The notes: generated from the letters alone by a model not told the origin. 64,000 nt of DNA from Patiria pectinifera (GCA_029964075.1 CM057140.1:14960643-15024642), one strand, 5' to 3'; counted from the stretch's first letter, positions 1 through 13,737 are shown. Numbers and translations: made by a program.

Positions 1-350
1 CTAGCAACGACGTCCCATGGGCGGGCGGGACACATACATTTCGCTGATGGCGCGCACCATTCCTTGTGTGTGACGCACGTACACCAGTACCAGGGGATTT
101 GTACTATGTACATGCAGTGGCCGCGCTTCTACGTGGCAAAATAATGCAGTCAGGCAAGATGGCGTCGACCGGTGAGGGGGTACTTGTGAACGGAGCGGAT
201 AGACTGTCTGAAATCAATATTTACAAGCCAACAGCTCACACAGGGTTTGTGTGCATTCATTACCCTATGATTTCTTCCTTTAAAAAACAAAATAAGGCTA
301 TGAAATGGGGGGGGTATGGAATGCAGAGTGGCGAGGAAAGTCCAACTAAC

Positions 351-1014
351 CGATTTGGCGTAGATGGAGCTCTTGTCCGCTCGTACACATTGATAGATGC
401 GATCATTGAAGTACAATCCCTTCTCTCGGGTAGCTGAGGGGTCCTTGAAGGCATCAATGAAACGTTGGATTTGATCATTGCTCACCTACAAGACAATCAA
501 GAATACATTAAAGAAAAGTAATTGGACAAATCTAGTATTTTCTTCTTCAGGGAGATGTTAGTTTCCATAATAGGGTTTTACACATTCAATGACATGGGCA
601 TCTTAGAGGCACTGGCAATTGTTTTTGGTGGGTCTGGAAGTGGGCAGGGGAGTTCAGTCACTCCTCTAGATCCCTCGTCGGCTACACCACTCAAACTGCT
701 TCAATTCAAAGATTAACTCCCCAATCACACTTTTCCTTGCAGCCACCTTCCGATGGATCCTTTATTATATTGCAGACCAGAGGGACATGCAGACCTTTAG
801 CTAAGTAGACCTCCTTTGCATTCATAGTCGATGAAATATTATACCTCCAAGATGGCCTCTGAATGCATAGGATCTATTGTGACATGTATTCACCTACCGT
901 GAAACCAGCTGAGCTGGCCCGTAGTGAGACATCTCTGCGTCTGATGATGGCGCTATTCTCAACGTGTTCCGTGGCAATCAGGGCTCCGTGGAGGAGGTTC
1001 TGTAGCTGGTTCAT
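351..1014 (-). CDS. PFN4: Profilin-4, N-terminal two coding exons (3' end beyond window)
   Basis: Two coding exons read on the minus strand: 1014-898 (start ATG at 1014-1012, inside an exon that begins at 1026 after a T-rich acceptor) and 485-351. The first ends in phase 0 at ACG|GTAGGT; the second opens with GTG AGC AAT after TTGTAG and ends TCG|GTTAGT. The joined 84 residues begin MNQLQNLLHGALIATEHVEN and continue through SAGFT-VSNDQIQRF, EKGLYF and QCVRADKSSIYAK. This matches the N-terminal two thirds of profilin-4 (about 129 aa), a small divergent profilin expressed mainly in testis and linked to sperm and ciliary biology; the actin-binding surface is reported to be weak in this family. 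The remaining exon or exons should lie to the left of base 1. The start is chosen because it aligns with the family N-terminus and has A at -3. The gene lies head-to-head with FAM228. Confidence 0.9.
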
Positions 1015-1895
1015 CTTGACACGGTCCTAAAAAAACGTCAAAAAGAGATAAGACAAGAAGTAAATATTACTGAAAATAATTGCTGTACATTTTAAACTTT
1101 TAAAGTCATTTGTTTAAAATTCCAAATACGTCTGCAGAGTTCCAATGGATTGTGACCGACTAGTGTCGTAAGCAAGAAAGGCTCAGAAATTGCGACACAT
1201 ATTTGTGCATTTTCAATAAAAATTAGTTGCAGTATTTCAAAAACCAAGCTCGCACTGGTTCCTCGTCCGTAATCCACACGGTAAACCATCCACACAGTTG
1301 CATCTACAAAACCTACAAATAAGATAAGTATCTCAAGAACTGAGCTACTTGAGAATCTGCTGAGCTGACAGACCATAAAGTAACCCTACCTGTGCTGGTC
1401 TGTGTGGTATCTCTGGATCTATGTGGTTTATGACAAGATTGACCAACTCCTCAATTTTGTCCAAGCGCATGTAATCTCCGATTTCAACCATGACAGCGAC
1501 AACACAAACAGGAGAAAATCTATATCTAAGAAAATACTACTTCAGTCAGTCTTTCTTTGTGTCCAATGTTCTTTCACTTCAAATGTCTACTGATGATCTG
1601 GAAAGAATACAGCAAGTTGCAAACACTGATCTCATAGTCCACTCATTCCGTAGAAATCTTGAAGTTACTGAACATCCACCACAACCCACAAGAACAAATA
1701 TTGAAGGCAACTGGTCGAAACTTGCACATGTTCTGTACACGCACACCACTCCTTCAATGCATGCAGTTTCCAAACAAGGAAATGTACTGTGACTTATTCC
1801 CACAGAAAATTTCACCAACACTTAGTGCAGCAAACGAAATACAAAATGTATCCTGAAAGCTGGTACAGCCACTTGTCAATGCACTGTCTGCATTC

Positions 1896-1933
1896 CATCA
1901 ATCAATTACCCAATCAATCAATCAATCAATCAA
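1896..1933. repeat. (ATCA)n microsatellite
   Basis: A short run of CAAT/ATCA tetranucleotides, interrupted once near its left end. It lies in the PFN4 5' intron. Confidence 0.85.
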
Positions 1934-4900
1934 GCATGCAGGTAGCCTTCGCTGTAAATCAAGTGTACAGTAGAGTAATTTGCTGCATATTTTGGCCTTC
2001 ATTTCTTTACAAAGACTGATCATATACATGTACAATGAATGCAGGGCCAGCACACAAACTTTGCACTGTGAGTCATCAGTGAGAAATCATTTGTAAAAAA
2101 CTAATTATTTTAACCAGAACAAGCGATTCAGTTAAGGTTGTTTAGCTGGACAGTGAAATGTTAAATCAATATCACGCATCATGTGCCAGATTTAGTTATG
2201 TAAATTAGCACCCCAGGAAAGTAAACACTGTCCCATTCCCAGTGTATTGTTCGCACTTAGCAACAGTAACTAAGAAGGGGTTGCTGATCTGAGTTGGTAC
2301 TGGGCAATGTGAAGAGCGCCATCTATTGTTGTGATATGGAAAGGCTGAACTTTTTACTGACTGTGTGTATATTTGCAATGATTTTATCAAATGACTTGTT
2401 TAATTTAAACATGCACAAATTGATGGATTAAAATCTGGCAATTATTAATTTAAACTGCTTTGTAAATGACTTTAGAAACAGTGTAATAATTATTGTAAAT
2501 GTCCACGCGGGGGTAATATTGATAGAGCAAATCTCTTTTTGTAATAAAAGTTCTCCATCAAATCAGATAATTTCTGTTTCAAAAAAAAAATAAAGAATAA
2601 TTTCTCATTGATGTTTTTGGCTAAATTAAGGGGAACATTTTGTTCAAGAAAAATACTCCGACATCACATTTCTACACAGAAAGATAGCTTGTCAAACAAA
2701 ACCACTCAGTTTGTCAAAAACAGATGGAAACCAGTCATGATTAAATATCTTTACAGAAAACACACCAGAAAAACATTCACAAGTTTACAAAATGAAGCAA
2801 TACAAATGATGGAATAAGGGTACAAGTAATAATACCAAACAGTATGCTGTTTAGCAATCAGGAAAAGTTCGACTACAGAAAACAATGCACAGGAAAATGT
2901 AGGAAAAAATACACCTGTTGTAGAATTACTCATTATTTACTCACCGGTATAGAGGACGAAAGAAGATCAATCTTTAAATGTTTGTCGGTCATTGAATGCC
3001 TCAATTTTCATTCAGAGGAAAAATAATTCATCAATCTTGACAGATTGTACAACGTGCAGTCATGATTGTAGACATGAACACTAACAATACAGCAAGACCG
3101 CTGGACCAAGTAGTTCAGCTCCTCAATACAGCACTCCGCTGTGAGATTTTGTTACGTCCAGCCTGCAGTGTTGATCCTGCCACCTTCAGCAAAGCACAGC
3201 AAAAACAGAAGCTCCCACAAGGCTACTTGAGATCAAATTCAGAAATCTGAGCTCTCTGATCTTGCCAAAACACTCCAAATTTTACAGGTGACTTGCTGTA
3301 TGAAATATACATCGCAAACAGCATTCTACTTGAAGACGGTACAAAGTATCCAGATTTTAGAATTCCACTGTGGTGTTCTAGGATTTTATTTCCAGCACTG
3401 ATTCAAAGGCTTCTTAAGCTTCTCAGTGAATGACTGAGTGGCCCCCTTTAAGACGAGCCGCCAGGGTACCCACTAGATGCCTTATGACTGCCAAATCACA
3501 GCCTAATCTGGGTGTGCATATGTTGTGTGATGGCAAGTCAGGCAGGTGGTGGTCCATTCAACAACAATACTTGATTATCTCAACTTGTAAAGCCTCTTTT
3601 CTCATCTTGCTTGTCGCCACTTGAAACTGCTACAGGCATAGGCTGAGTGAAAGGATTTTGACTGTGACAAAATTAGACAATCTCCTCTTGGCTGCAGGTT
3701 AAAGATTTCTAGGCATTGTCATCCTTTAGTCTGAAGACACTACCTATCACTAGAATCATAGCTAGAGGCATTCACATCAAGCCCAGCACTGCTTGGCTTG
3801 GATGGTTTACACCTATTGATAAAAGAGTCAATAACATCCGTTTTCCTCTAGGATACGCAATTACTTCAAGTTGACTCTGTTTTCTACCGAGTAATTACAA
3901 CTGTGGGCTGTTTGTACCGAGAACAACCATTTAGCAAATAACACTATGCCTGCTCTCTTTTTACAACATAGATTGGAATAACACGCTATGACAACTTACA
4001 CATTATTTTCCTTTCCCCAATGATGATGAAACTCAGAAAAGACTCAAGACAAGTTTTGTTAACACCATCCAGTACTTTCATCTAGAGTTGTCTGCCGTTG
4101 AGAACACTTTACACATGATATTTCACTTTACCTGAGTACAGGAAAATATGGCAGTCCTACTACGTAGACATAGATGATGCAAAATAAAATCTTCCTCTCT
4201 AAGAACAGCATACTGTAATTACCTCTTGGGTATCTCCTCTTAGATCGTCCTTCTCTAAGAATGAGACAAGAAGGGCCAGCGCTTCCATTCCCATGGTGAG
4301 ATGAGATGACTTCAAAATAGAAGCCATTTCCTCTATGAGCACAAATGTCTTTCCGATGACAAATCAAGCCAGCACAAGTGATACTTCTTGATCAAGTGAT
4401 CTAACATTAAGATGATTGCGAACTGCAGGTAGATTTACTCCAGATAGCAGATATGTTTCCACCAAATGTTATAAAATAAAGACAACATCAGGAACATCTC
4501 TTGCAGTAAAACATCATTCAGCAACTGTCTTGAGATAGTGCCACAAAGCATATCTTCATGAACAATCCACAAGATTTTAGACTTTCATTTTTCCAACTTC
4601 ACATCAAAAGTTTGCCATTTAAAGACTAGCTATTATATATTGCTACAACACAGAATCGGCCCTCGCGGGTTTGTTTTCATTACCGAAATGGACTCAGTGC
4701 AAACAGGCCACTTAGATACCTACCTCTACCGCTTCCCCTGTGCAAAGACCGCTGGTAGGGATATGAAAGGCCTAACTAATAACGATTCAACTGTGTTTGA
4801 CTGATCACCAAACATACAAGTGTTTGATCAGGAACTTCAGCCAACAATCAAACACCTCTCCAACTCTCTTGAGATGAGCAAATTCATTTTGAAGACAAAC

Positions 4901-4987
4901 TGAGATGCGAAGCCACTAAAACAAATGTTTACCAAGCTCCTCCCCTAACAGTAACAGGCACACAAACAGATGGGCTTGTGCATTTCA

Positions 4988-5146
4988 GCCATTTCGCGGA
5001 TACCGCCATTTTTGATATACGGGGGAATCAAAATGAAAATGCGTCCCATCATGCAACTGTAGCCATGGTAGCTGAGCATGATGGGTCGTATTTTCATTGT
5101 GGTGCCCTCTCAAATTTCAAAGATGGCGGTATCCACAAAACGGGAC
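4988..5146. repeat. Short inverted repeat, MITE-like
   Basis: Left arm (about 4988-5055) carries GGATACCGCCATTTTTGA and later CGTCCCATCATGC; the right arm (about 5078-5146) carries their reverse complements with scattered mismatches and small indels. Arms of about 65 bp flank a loop of roughly 20-25 bp. I cannot define a target-site duplication, so a mobile origin is inferred from the shape only. Confidence 0.6.
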
Positions 5147-5819
5147 ATGGTTGAATAACCAATAAAAATGCATCTCTCTTGAGTCCAATTTTAAATAGTA
5201 AAAAGTCATTCACGCCAATTAATCATCATCATCCCTGGCAGTTAACATGATCAAAGTTTAAGTATGAGCACACAACAAATTTCCCTAAACTCTACACCAC
5301 CAAGATATAATTTAAATTCATGGCCAACTAAAAGTAATTTTCAATTATCAGTTGCAGATCTGATTTTTCCTTCTTGACTGGAAAATGGTAAATAAGATGA
5401 TTGGGACAAAATGTTGCAACCATCAAAAATGATGATAAGACATGATTTTGGGACTAAGAAACATTTCCAATTTTGTTAGGAAATACTTGACTCTCCATAG
5501 ACTTTGTACACAATTGCGGAAGTGGGGTCAGGTTGCAACATTCCTTTCGATGATAGTGTAAATTTCCTCAACACAATGTGAATTTAATGACTTATTAAAC
5601 AAACATCATAATTTGCAATTTCAACATTGGAAAAAAAACCAAACAAACAAAAAACACAAATAAACAGCAATATCCTGTGACATTTTACCATACTATCTTA
5701 GTGACGGTCATTCCCTGAAAATGAACGCAAACTGAAATTATTCTAGTTTACGGTTTAATGATAGGGGGCCTAGACTTATTCACTAGTTATAGCATTATTA
5801 CATGATTTTTTATTTTTTG

Positions 5820-6100
5820 TTAAATATGGCCAAACTATACATCAAATTAAAGCTCTCGATGGGAGAAATCCAATGGTGCAAACAACATTGTCATAGGTGC
5901 TTCCGTTCAGAAGTTATGTCCTCCCAAAGACACCATACTCCTGGAACTCTTCTGGTCCATCAGAGTTAAAGTTAATGTATTAGTAGAAGAACCACCACTA
6001 TTCAGTTTTTTTTTCAAATATATATAAACTATACATCAAATTAAAGCTAGCTTTGAGAGAAATTCAATATAAAAATCAACGTCATCATCATTGTCATTCG
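5820..6100 (+). repeat. Diverged direct duplication
   Basis: Two segments about 195 bp apart share AACTATACATCAAATTAAAG followed by similar GAGAGAAATTCAAT and CATTGTCAT blocks. They look like an old local duplication in non-coding DNA. Confidence 0.55.
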
Positions 6101-6290
6101 TTCTTATTACTTAGATTAGCATCCCAATAGTTAGATGTTTAACTTCATTTGCATAACTCCCCACGCTCAATTTTGTGAAACGAAAACAAGTCAACACGGT
6201 AATTTTTTCCCCAGTTTGTAGTTACTTCAATCCAAATAAGTATGAAAACTGCATCTTTCCCGTCCTTTACATGTAAATTAATCAACTTAC

Positions 6291-6400
6291 CCGAAGATGG
6301 ACCAAGTAAATGAATCAAATTCGGGATGCAGACGACAGCTTGCCCACTTCGTCATGCACGAATAACTTTTTCAATATGGCGCTGAATAAAGGTCAAAGGT
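6291..6400 (-). other. PFN4: Candidate non-coding first exon of PFN4
   Basis: On the minus strand a strong donor (CTTCGG followed by GTAAGTTGAT) lies at 6290. The PFN4 start codon sits 12 bases inside an exon with its own acceptor, so an upstream 5' UTR exon is required, and this donor is the best candidate near the FAM228 start. The right boundary (transcription start) is a guess. Confidence 0.45.
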
Positions 6401-6878
6401 CGTATCTATGACAGTTTAATAGACTTGCAACATGCTGCTGAGTATTTCAGTGACTTATTACTCGTGCTAATATTGTAAAATATCTGCAGTTTATTTGTCC
6501 CGTGTGTGTATTTATGAGAAAAAAACAGTTCAAAATTAATCCTTATACAGTTTTTTTCTAAATTATAATACTTTAATAGCATAAATGTAAGTGCTTAGAA
6601 GTTTGGGAGAAGAAAAGTTGCTAGAATTATATCGCCCAAATGAGCGCTATTTGGCGCATACAAGAAGCTGGGTTGATAATAGACTGTGCACAAATTATTG
6701 GGCGCTTGGCAGCGGCGTTGGGCTACATTATCGGACTTGGCAACAAAGCCGAACAAGGCGTACACAACCAGTCAACATGCTGCAAACCGTACGAACTCCG
6801 TACTGTACTGACTGACGACTAAATTTCTTAGATTTTAATCATAAAAATTGTCAATGGTAAATTAATGATCAAAGAGAG
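6400..6878. promoter_or_regulatory. Probable shared PFN4/FAM228 promoter region
   Basis: This is the gap between the candidate PFN4 first exon (minus) and the FAM228 start codon (plus). It contains a small GC-rich patch with an E2F-like TTTGGCGC (about 6649-6656) and GCGC palindromes within AT-rich DNA. I saw no clear TATA box and no convincing RFX X-box. The promoter call rests on divergent gene geometry. Confidence 0.4.
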
Positions 6879-9800
6879 ATGGCTACGGGAGAAAGGTCCC
6901 GTGGAATAAAGGTGCATTCTCCAGGACTTCACGAGGCTCTGGTGGCTGATGTTAAACCGACAGAACGCGTAAGATCATCGGTAAGTTTTGGACCAGGAAA
7001 TGGTTTATCAATTTATTGCACTGCACTACCGCACTTTGTACGCTGCAGTGCCCGGTAGGCTTTTGTCACGCTACGGTCCGAAAAAACGTCGGAGTACGCC
7101 CAGTCTGCAAAAATTTAAAAAAAAAGTTTACTCCCAAAAAAAGACTAAATGCCTGATTTTTGACCTTGTGTTTTTTATTTTAAATGTTCTAAATGAATCT
7201 TATTGAAAGTAGGCCCTATTTTTGGTTTCTTTGAAAAAATAATAATAATATTGCCTACATTTTTTCTAGCCAAGATATTTTTTATAAATGAATGTTTATT
7301 TGAAGTTTAATTCTTTCTTACATGTTTAACTTAAGCTGTCGGTTTTGTTTACCCTTTTTTATGTTTTGCATTTTTATAGTCCTTGTTTATGCACTGTCAG
7401 CGTTAAACCTTTTTGAGTTATGAATCTCATTACAGCTGTGTTTTAACGAGTAATTTAATAAAAAGAGTTTTTCTCCAAAACCAAACTAATGAATGACAGA
7501 TCTGTTCTTTACATTTAGAATATTGCTGAAATAAATTTGCACTTGTACTGAAGAGCCATCAGATTTATTTTGTTTATGCTTGCACTAAGCTTGATTCAAG
7601 CTTCAAGATTCAAGAAGACATTTATTCCAAACTCCTTTTGGAAAATACATCGATAATTAAAGAAAATTAGAACATAAGAAAATAATAAGATCACTATGTA
7701 TTGTACATAAATAATGCACGATTGGAACTAATAATTAAATAAGAATTATGATCTATGTACAAGAGAAAAGAAAGAGTATGAGGCTGCTTAAGTAAGCTAG
7801 TACCAGAAACAGTCATCGAGTGTTGAACTGTCCTCGTGCCAAGTCATATCAGGCATCAGGACATCGTGTTATTACGTAGCAACCGACGAAGGGACACTCA
7901 GGATTCTGCTGTAGATTGATGTTGTCTTTGTTAAATATTAAACAAGTGAATGGACCATTACCAGTAGATTGCAAAATAAATGACATTCTGGTGAAATTAT
8001 GCCTAGTATCATTATATTTCTTCTTTTATGGATCATATTTTTTGGAAGGTGTACATGTAGCTATTTCACAAACAAAAAGAAGTACTTTTCCAATTTTTAT
8101 TTTTTTGTGCATAAAACTGCAACAACCGAACAAGTTTGAAGATGACTGTAAACAGAACTGATATTTTGTAACTTTTTTCAGAATTTTCTTTTTAATTGTT
8201 AATTTCTTTCTTTCTTATTTTTGTTAAAGCCCGGCAGGCGAGATTCCAGACGAAAGCTTCCTGAGACCAAGCGACCATGGTCAACACCAGCGATCAGTCG
8301 GTCAAGCACTACGCTATCAGCTAACAGCAGTCGGACATCGATTGACCAGAGTGCCAAGATACAGAACTGGCTGTGCCAGAAATCTATACGTGGGGTTCAG
8401 GTATGTCCAAAAATACTTCAGTCAAAAACATGTAATGATGGTCAGACAAAAATGATTGAAATGTTAAGTTAACATCTTTGGTCCCTTTCAGAATCACACC
8501 TCTGTTATGGAGAATCGGGGAACAAAGACGTTGTACACTCATCAAGACGGCTCCAGTAATGTGGAGGCATTGTGCTATTCATTGTACAAAACTGCTCCAT
8601 GACAGTTACTCTGACAATGTTACCAAAGAAACTCAAAACATTGTTTCCCCAAAATAATTAATTTGTTGGACACTAATAGTAATAAGGAATCGTATTCTCC
8701 GTTTTTTCCCAACCCAGAGTCAGAAACCTTTTAATTGCTTGTTCTCCTCAGTGTGTTTACCTTGCAAATTTACATTGGACCCTCCCCACCTCGGACTGTT
8801 TACACAGCCAAGACCCTCATTGATTCCAAACCCTCATAAAAAGACAAACCCTTACATTGTAATTAGCACGGATGGAGAACTCTTCTGTGGAGTGTGGACA
8901 TTAGTAGATTGGCCAGAGATCGTTTGCATTCCTTTTCGAGATGACCATTACCAGTGCGTGCTATTTAGATGGGCGTAAAGTAGTTTGTTAATGTGCATTG
9001 ATTGCTTCTTGTGCCTAGCAACCCAGAAAAGTCAACAGATGTTTTGAATAATGTTTAACAGTGTTCTAAAATGATTAAGACTTAACCTTTCTGTCAAAAT
9101 GCCCAATGCAAGTTAATGATTTACCAAATTATTGATTTACTATTGGCCACATCCAAATCTATTTCTGTTGCCTCAGTATTCACTCTAATATTAAGTCTTT
9201 TAAATGTAAATAAAAAAAAAATGTGTGGTATCTAGTGTCAAAATCAATAATCATCATAAAATGCTACAGTCAACAACGTGTCCTGGGCAAACAATATTGA
9301 GCAGTACGGATCCATAGAACTTGCATCAGTGAACATTATGGACTTTGTGTTGTTTATTCCAAATCAACATATTAACACCTACCTTTTTAAAGATTTGAGT
9401 TTCCGCGGAAATTATATTTGTATTATCACAAAAATGTTTGACTACATAAAAATGTGTCAAGTTGCATTTTAAAAACTCATTTCAAATTATATATGCTTGA
9501 TATTGTCCATTTCACATTTTTAACCAATTTTTTTCTTTTGGTTTGACATACAGGAAAGGGCCGACCCTGAATCTAAAGAAACTAAAAAATTGTACATGGC
9601 AGTCCTAGACAGAGAAAACACATTCGTCAGGGTTAGTGTTGACAATTTCACAATAATTATCCAATTTTAATCATCAAAGGTCGTTGTACCAACCTATTTG
9701 TCATTTTTCACATTTACATTGTAAATCTTACTTTTTTCAGTGTGTTCTCATATCTCATTGTTTTAAAAATATCACATATAATTTGTATAATTTGTAAAGG

Positions 9801-11847
9801 CTGAATATTTTTCTCTTGTTATGTTTAAAATGATCCAAAGTTAATATCACATATTTGTATAATTTGTAAAGGCTGAATATTTTTCTCTCGTTATGTTTAA
9901 AATGATCCAAAGTTTTGTTTCAGAATGGCATTGAATTTTCTCATTTGTAAATGTCCCTTTTTCCCAGAATAAATTTGTAATTATAATGAAAAAAACCCTC
10001 ACCAAGCAAACCTTTAAGCTTAAGATTAGTTCAATAATAATGATGATGTTTGGAAATGATACCTTTTTCCCTGGCAGGATGTTGATAATTTCCTGACGGA
10101 GAAATCCTTCCTGGACCTACGTAAGAAGGAGATGCTGTATAAGAAGTGGAATGAACGCATCTTTGCTCCTCTCCAAGAGCAGATCTACCGGGAGATGAAA
10201 GGAAACTACGCAGCGGTGGACAAGAGAAAGAGGGCGCTCTTCCTTGAGTATCTACGACACAGAAATAAAAAGGTAACAATATTTTCTTGAATGGTTGGAT
10301 AAATATGTCCATTTTTTAATGAGTGAAATAATTATAACACTTACGAGGAAATGGTTTGTTCTTAAATTCAAACATTTTTGTTTTCCTAGTTATAAAAACT
10401 AAACAGTTTTTGATTGATGATTTTGTTGACAATATTTTGTTTTCTTTTGTTTGTTTGTTGGCAGGGCTTTGTTTCTCTAGACATCTATGATCCCATAGAG
10501 TATGATCCTCTCAAGTTAGTCGTCCCTCGTCCAGCCCCCATCGTAGCACAGACTGATACACTGGACGATCCCCTCATAGCCCAACAACGCAATAGGAATG
10601 ATGAAGATAGAACCATCATAAGATGTAGAACAGGTATGTGCGATAGAGAACATTAATGGGTTTTTAGCTAGCTTCTTCAAGATTTTGGAAGTGTTTTAGA
10701 ATGCTCTCTTTTTTATAACACAATTGAAGGACACATTTTGTAGCTTTGAGGTTTCATTTAGGGTTTTTTGGATGCATACCATGTAGCCAAAAATAGATCC
10801 ATGCCTTAAAAAACATACACAGAAAGGCAATGCCAAAAGTTGTATCGTTAACTTAAGGCATCCTGAGAAGCACATGAAATATTCTCTCAGCAGTATAAGG
10901 TTACCAGACAACCTTACAATTTTCACTCTTTGTTCTATTACAGGGAGAACCCTTTCTGATTCAGCCGTTGAGGTCCAGCGCTTGCCACCCTTACCCCTTG
11001 TGCCTCTTGGTCGGCACGGAACCGAATGCCGTACCTGGCTTGCCATGCCTCTACATGACATTGAGAGTCCAGTCAGAATGAGCAGCAGGTCAGTAGTCTT
11101 TGACACACCCAACTTTTCAACTTCACAGACAAAAGTTGGAGGGGTTTGAAAAATAGTCTTCATCTCCAGTTTCAGTATCATTTGGAAGCCTTCCATGTCC
11201 AGACAATGGAAACACTCAACTTGAACCTCTCAAGCATTTCTAGTACTTAAAGCAAAACCATATTCTGAGGCAAAGTCAAAGTTTCAACACCTGCTTTGTA
11301 AGATTAGATGGTATTCCGTGTCTGTATTACCCTTTTCTTGTTCCATTTTTCCCTGAAATTTCCTTGTTACTGTTAATGCAAAAAAAAATTGAAAATCAAA
11401 TTTGTCCAATAATTATATTCCTTATAACTAATAATTAAAAACTGTAACATGTACTAAAAACACAATTTTCATTCAGAAATCAGATTTCTACAATTGCAGA
11501 AGACTTAGGAGTTTGGGGTCTGTCTGTTTTGCTTCAAGTGTTCCTGGATTCCCTTTTTGGGGGAATAGAGGGTATAGACAACCGCAGTTTGTCCAATTGA
11601 TGTCTTGTAACCAGAAATCATTTTTAGTAATCCTACTATGTACATGTACAAATGTATTAATTTTCTATTTCCTGTTGTGACTTGTAATCTTTTCAGGCGA
11701 CGCATGAAAGGTGTTTTCAACGACTCCCACTTTGACTTTGAGGAGTGGTCCAAGTTGACCTTTGACCCGACCATCGTGGACGAGGAGATGAAATGCCAGA
11801 AGAAGAGAGTGTACACCAGCCAACAACCCACCATGGTTTCGTCATAG
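6879..11847 (+). CDS. FAM228B: FAM228 family protein, 7 coding exons, 336 aa
   Basis: Exons: 6879-6980, 8230-8400, 9554-9631, 10078-10272, 10465-10633, 10944-11088, 11697-11847. All junctions are GT-AG and phases agree, giving 336 aa ending in TAG. The core FLTEKSFLDLRKKEMLYKKW (exon 4) and FLEYLRHRNKKGFVSLDIYD with the following PIEYDPL (exons 4-5) are the signature of the FAM228 family. Human members are A and B, with B about 324 aa from memory. Their biochemical function is unknown and expression is often testis or ciliated tissue. The N-terminal 90 residues are Ser/Arg-rich and likely disordered; the central region is charged and helical; no signal peptide or membrane segment is visible. 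The exon 2 acceptor at 8230 was chosen over one at 8238 because the latter shifts into a stop. The gene is divergent from PFN4. Confidence 0.9.
9768..9914 (+). repeat. Tandem duplication of about 75 bp in a FAM228 intron
   Basis: Copies 9768-9842 and 9843-9914 share AATATCACATAT, AATTTGTAAAGGCTGAATAT and AAAATGATCCAAAGTT in the same order. They differ by a 3-base deletion and a T/C change in the CTCTTG versus CTCTCG block. This is a recent tandem duplication between FAM228 exons 3 and 4. Confidence 0.9.
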
Positions 11848-13660
11848 ACATAACTGGTATACATCACAAGGTCAAAGGTCGTAATATCTGGTCACCTCAT
11901 GACATGGTTATTACCGAGGAGCCACTTTTGGGTTACAAAGCTCAGGCAAAATTTGTTTTAAGCTATTCATTTAGCATCACTATGAAAATATCAACTTGGC
12001 ATTTAAAGAGGTTTACAGAACTGTATTATTTAGAGTCCTTGCCGTGATCTTCTTTACATTTTGCAAACTCTCCACACGTTGGATATGAAGCGTGTGGTGT
12101 AGTGTGGCTGAAATGTATGGAGACTGATTTACGCACGTTGGGTTTCGAAATTCGTGGGATTATCTAGATTATCAATTCATAAGCGACGACATTCCAAACA
12201 CAGCAAGGAGTACCAGGATTTTTTACTAATTCCTTACCAATTTTTTTATTATTTGTCTTTCACTCTCATCTCATTTTTTAAAAACTTTTCTTCATCTTTG
12301 GAATTCATCTTTGAAATATGAGGCCCCATAGATCCTAGATTTTGCCTGGTTCACATACAAGTGAGGAGCACGCAATTTGGCTGCGTGTTTGCATCCACAA
12401 ACGCCTGTTTTAGGTTTTAAAACCATAATGTTATGGTTCCTCTTTTTACAAAATTTTTATTATTTTTCGACTGTGCTAAGTTTCAACTCTTGTTTCTGTT
12501 TTTACGTATTTGCTTGTTGTGGGCTGAATCTGCTGCTTGACTTTATGCAATTGCTGTTTTTTCCTATAAAGATATATTTCATGAAATGTCTGTGCATATC
12601 GAACAAAAAAGTGTGAGCCTTTTTGCAAGGTCAGTTTTTGATATACAAATGTTTTCTTGATGACTTGAATCAGCCCTTTGAATATATTACGGTCCTGAGT
12701 TTCGTATTGGCGGACTCAGGTTCTATTTTGAGGTACTTTTCATTTGTGGTTGAAGAGGAATTTAAGAAATATTTTTTTTTATATTCTATTGTTATTATAT
12801 TTTGTAAAGTAGTGAACCATTGCATTGATTTTGCTAATATGGTGATAGGTGTGGGGTTTTGATTGTTGTGAGCAAGCTTTGGTGTGTAGTTCTGCTCCAA
12901 GCTTCAGCTGAGGTGATAAAATGTCATCTTTAAAACAGAAACACCTGCCTCTCAATTTGTTTAAAGATGATGTTGCCTAAACCAGGTAGTTTGAGCAAGA
13001 GCTCTGGATAAACACTGCAATGGTTGAGTGCTCAGAAAAAAAGTCTGATAATCCTGTCTCGTTTTGAACATTGAGGGCGCTACAGCATTCTGTCTGATGA
13101 GAGACTAGCCATCATGTCTTCTACTTACACATCTTGCTATGCAAAGGATTCACGTACTTAAAAAAAAGTTGCTCAGTAGAAGCACTTTGAGTTGCAGTTT
13201 TCTTGGACAAAATCCTTCAAGAAAGCCTCATTTTGAAGAGCAGAACTACAGACTTAAAATTATTAGCAACAGGAATGTATAAAGCAGCACACTGAACAAA
13301 GGACAGCAATCTATGCACAATCTTGGTAAATTCTTCAAGTTGATAATGTACACTTGAAGCATTGCACAATATTTCCTATGCACTATTTTTATCACACAGT
13401 GAACAAATTTGTAAAAAATGACTCAGGCTTTTACGGATTTTTTTGAGACCGAACAAAAGTAAAGGTCAAAACAATATGTAAAATATGTAAAAACTAATGA
13501 AGTGGAAGGTTCAAGGGAATACATGTAACTTACTTTTAAAAATAATTCGCATGATTATTTAGGGAGTTTCTTTACAAACGTTTGGGCTCGGGAATATTTT
13601 TTTAGTGAGACGATAAAACATGTAATTAAAAGTGAAATAAAGATTATGAATTATACAGAT
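11848..13660 (+). other. FAM228 3' UTR and downstream
   Basis: No coding exon was recognised here. The first clear AATAAA followed by AT-rich sequence is at 13636-13641, so the UTR may be about 1.8 kb. Nothing else notable was seen. Confidence 0.45.
13636..13641 (+). terminator. Probable polyadenylation signal of FAM228
   Basis: AATAAA in the plus strand about 1.8 kb after the FAM228 stop, followed within 30 bases by T-rich sequence. An earlier variant signal cannot be excluded. Confidence 0.4.
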
Positions 13661-13737
13661 TTGTCATTCTCTTTTTTTTTCGGAGGGGTTTAGTCTTTAG
13701 GATCAGACATTCACGCGTGCATGTGCAGAACCACGGT

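Larger units (their letters stand above)
1027..6290 (-). other. Long 5' intron of PFN4
   Basis: Between the start-codon exon and the candidate first exon of PFN4 I find no convincing coding exon on either strand. The open frames here are short, lack splice context and resemble no family I know. The stretch holds a TCAA-type simple repeat (1896-1933), an inverted repeat (4988-5146) and a pair of diverged direct repeats (about 5820-5905 and 6010-6100). Confidence 0.5.

Noticed and set aside
7575-7660. CAAGATTCAAG motifs as a LINE 3' end
   Set aside because: A few repeats of TTCAAG and an ATTTATTCC tract are suggestive, but no reverse transcriptase or defined end is visible.
8238-8400. Alternative acceptor for FAM228 exon 2 at 8238
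   Set aside because: It shifts the frame and meets a stop within nine codons.
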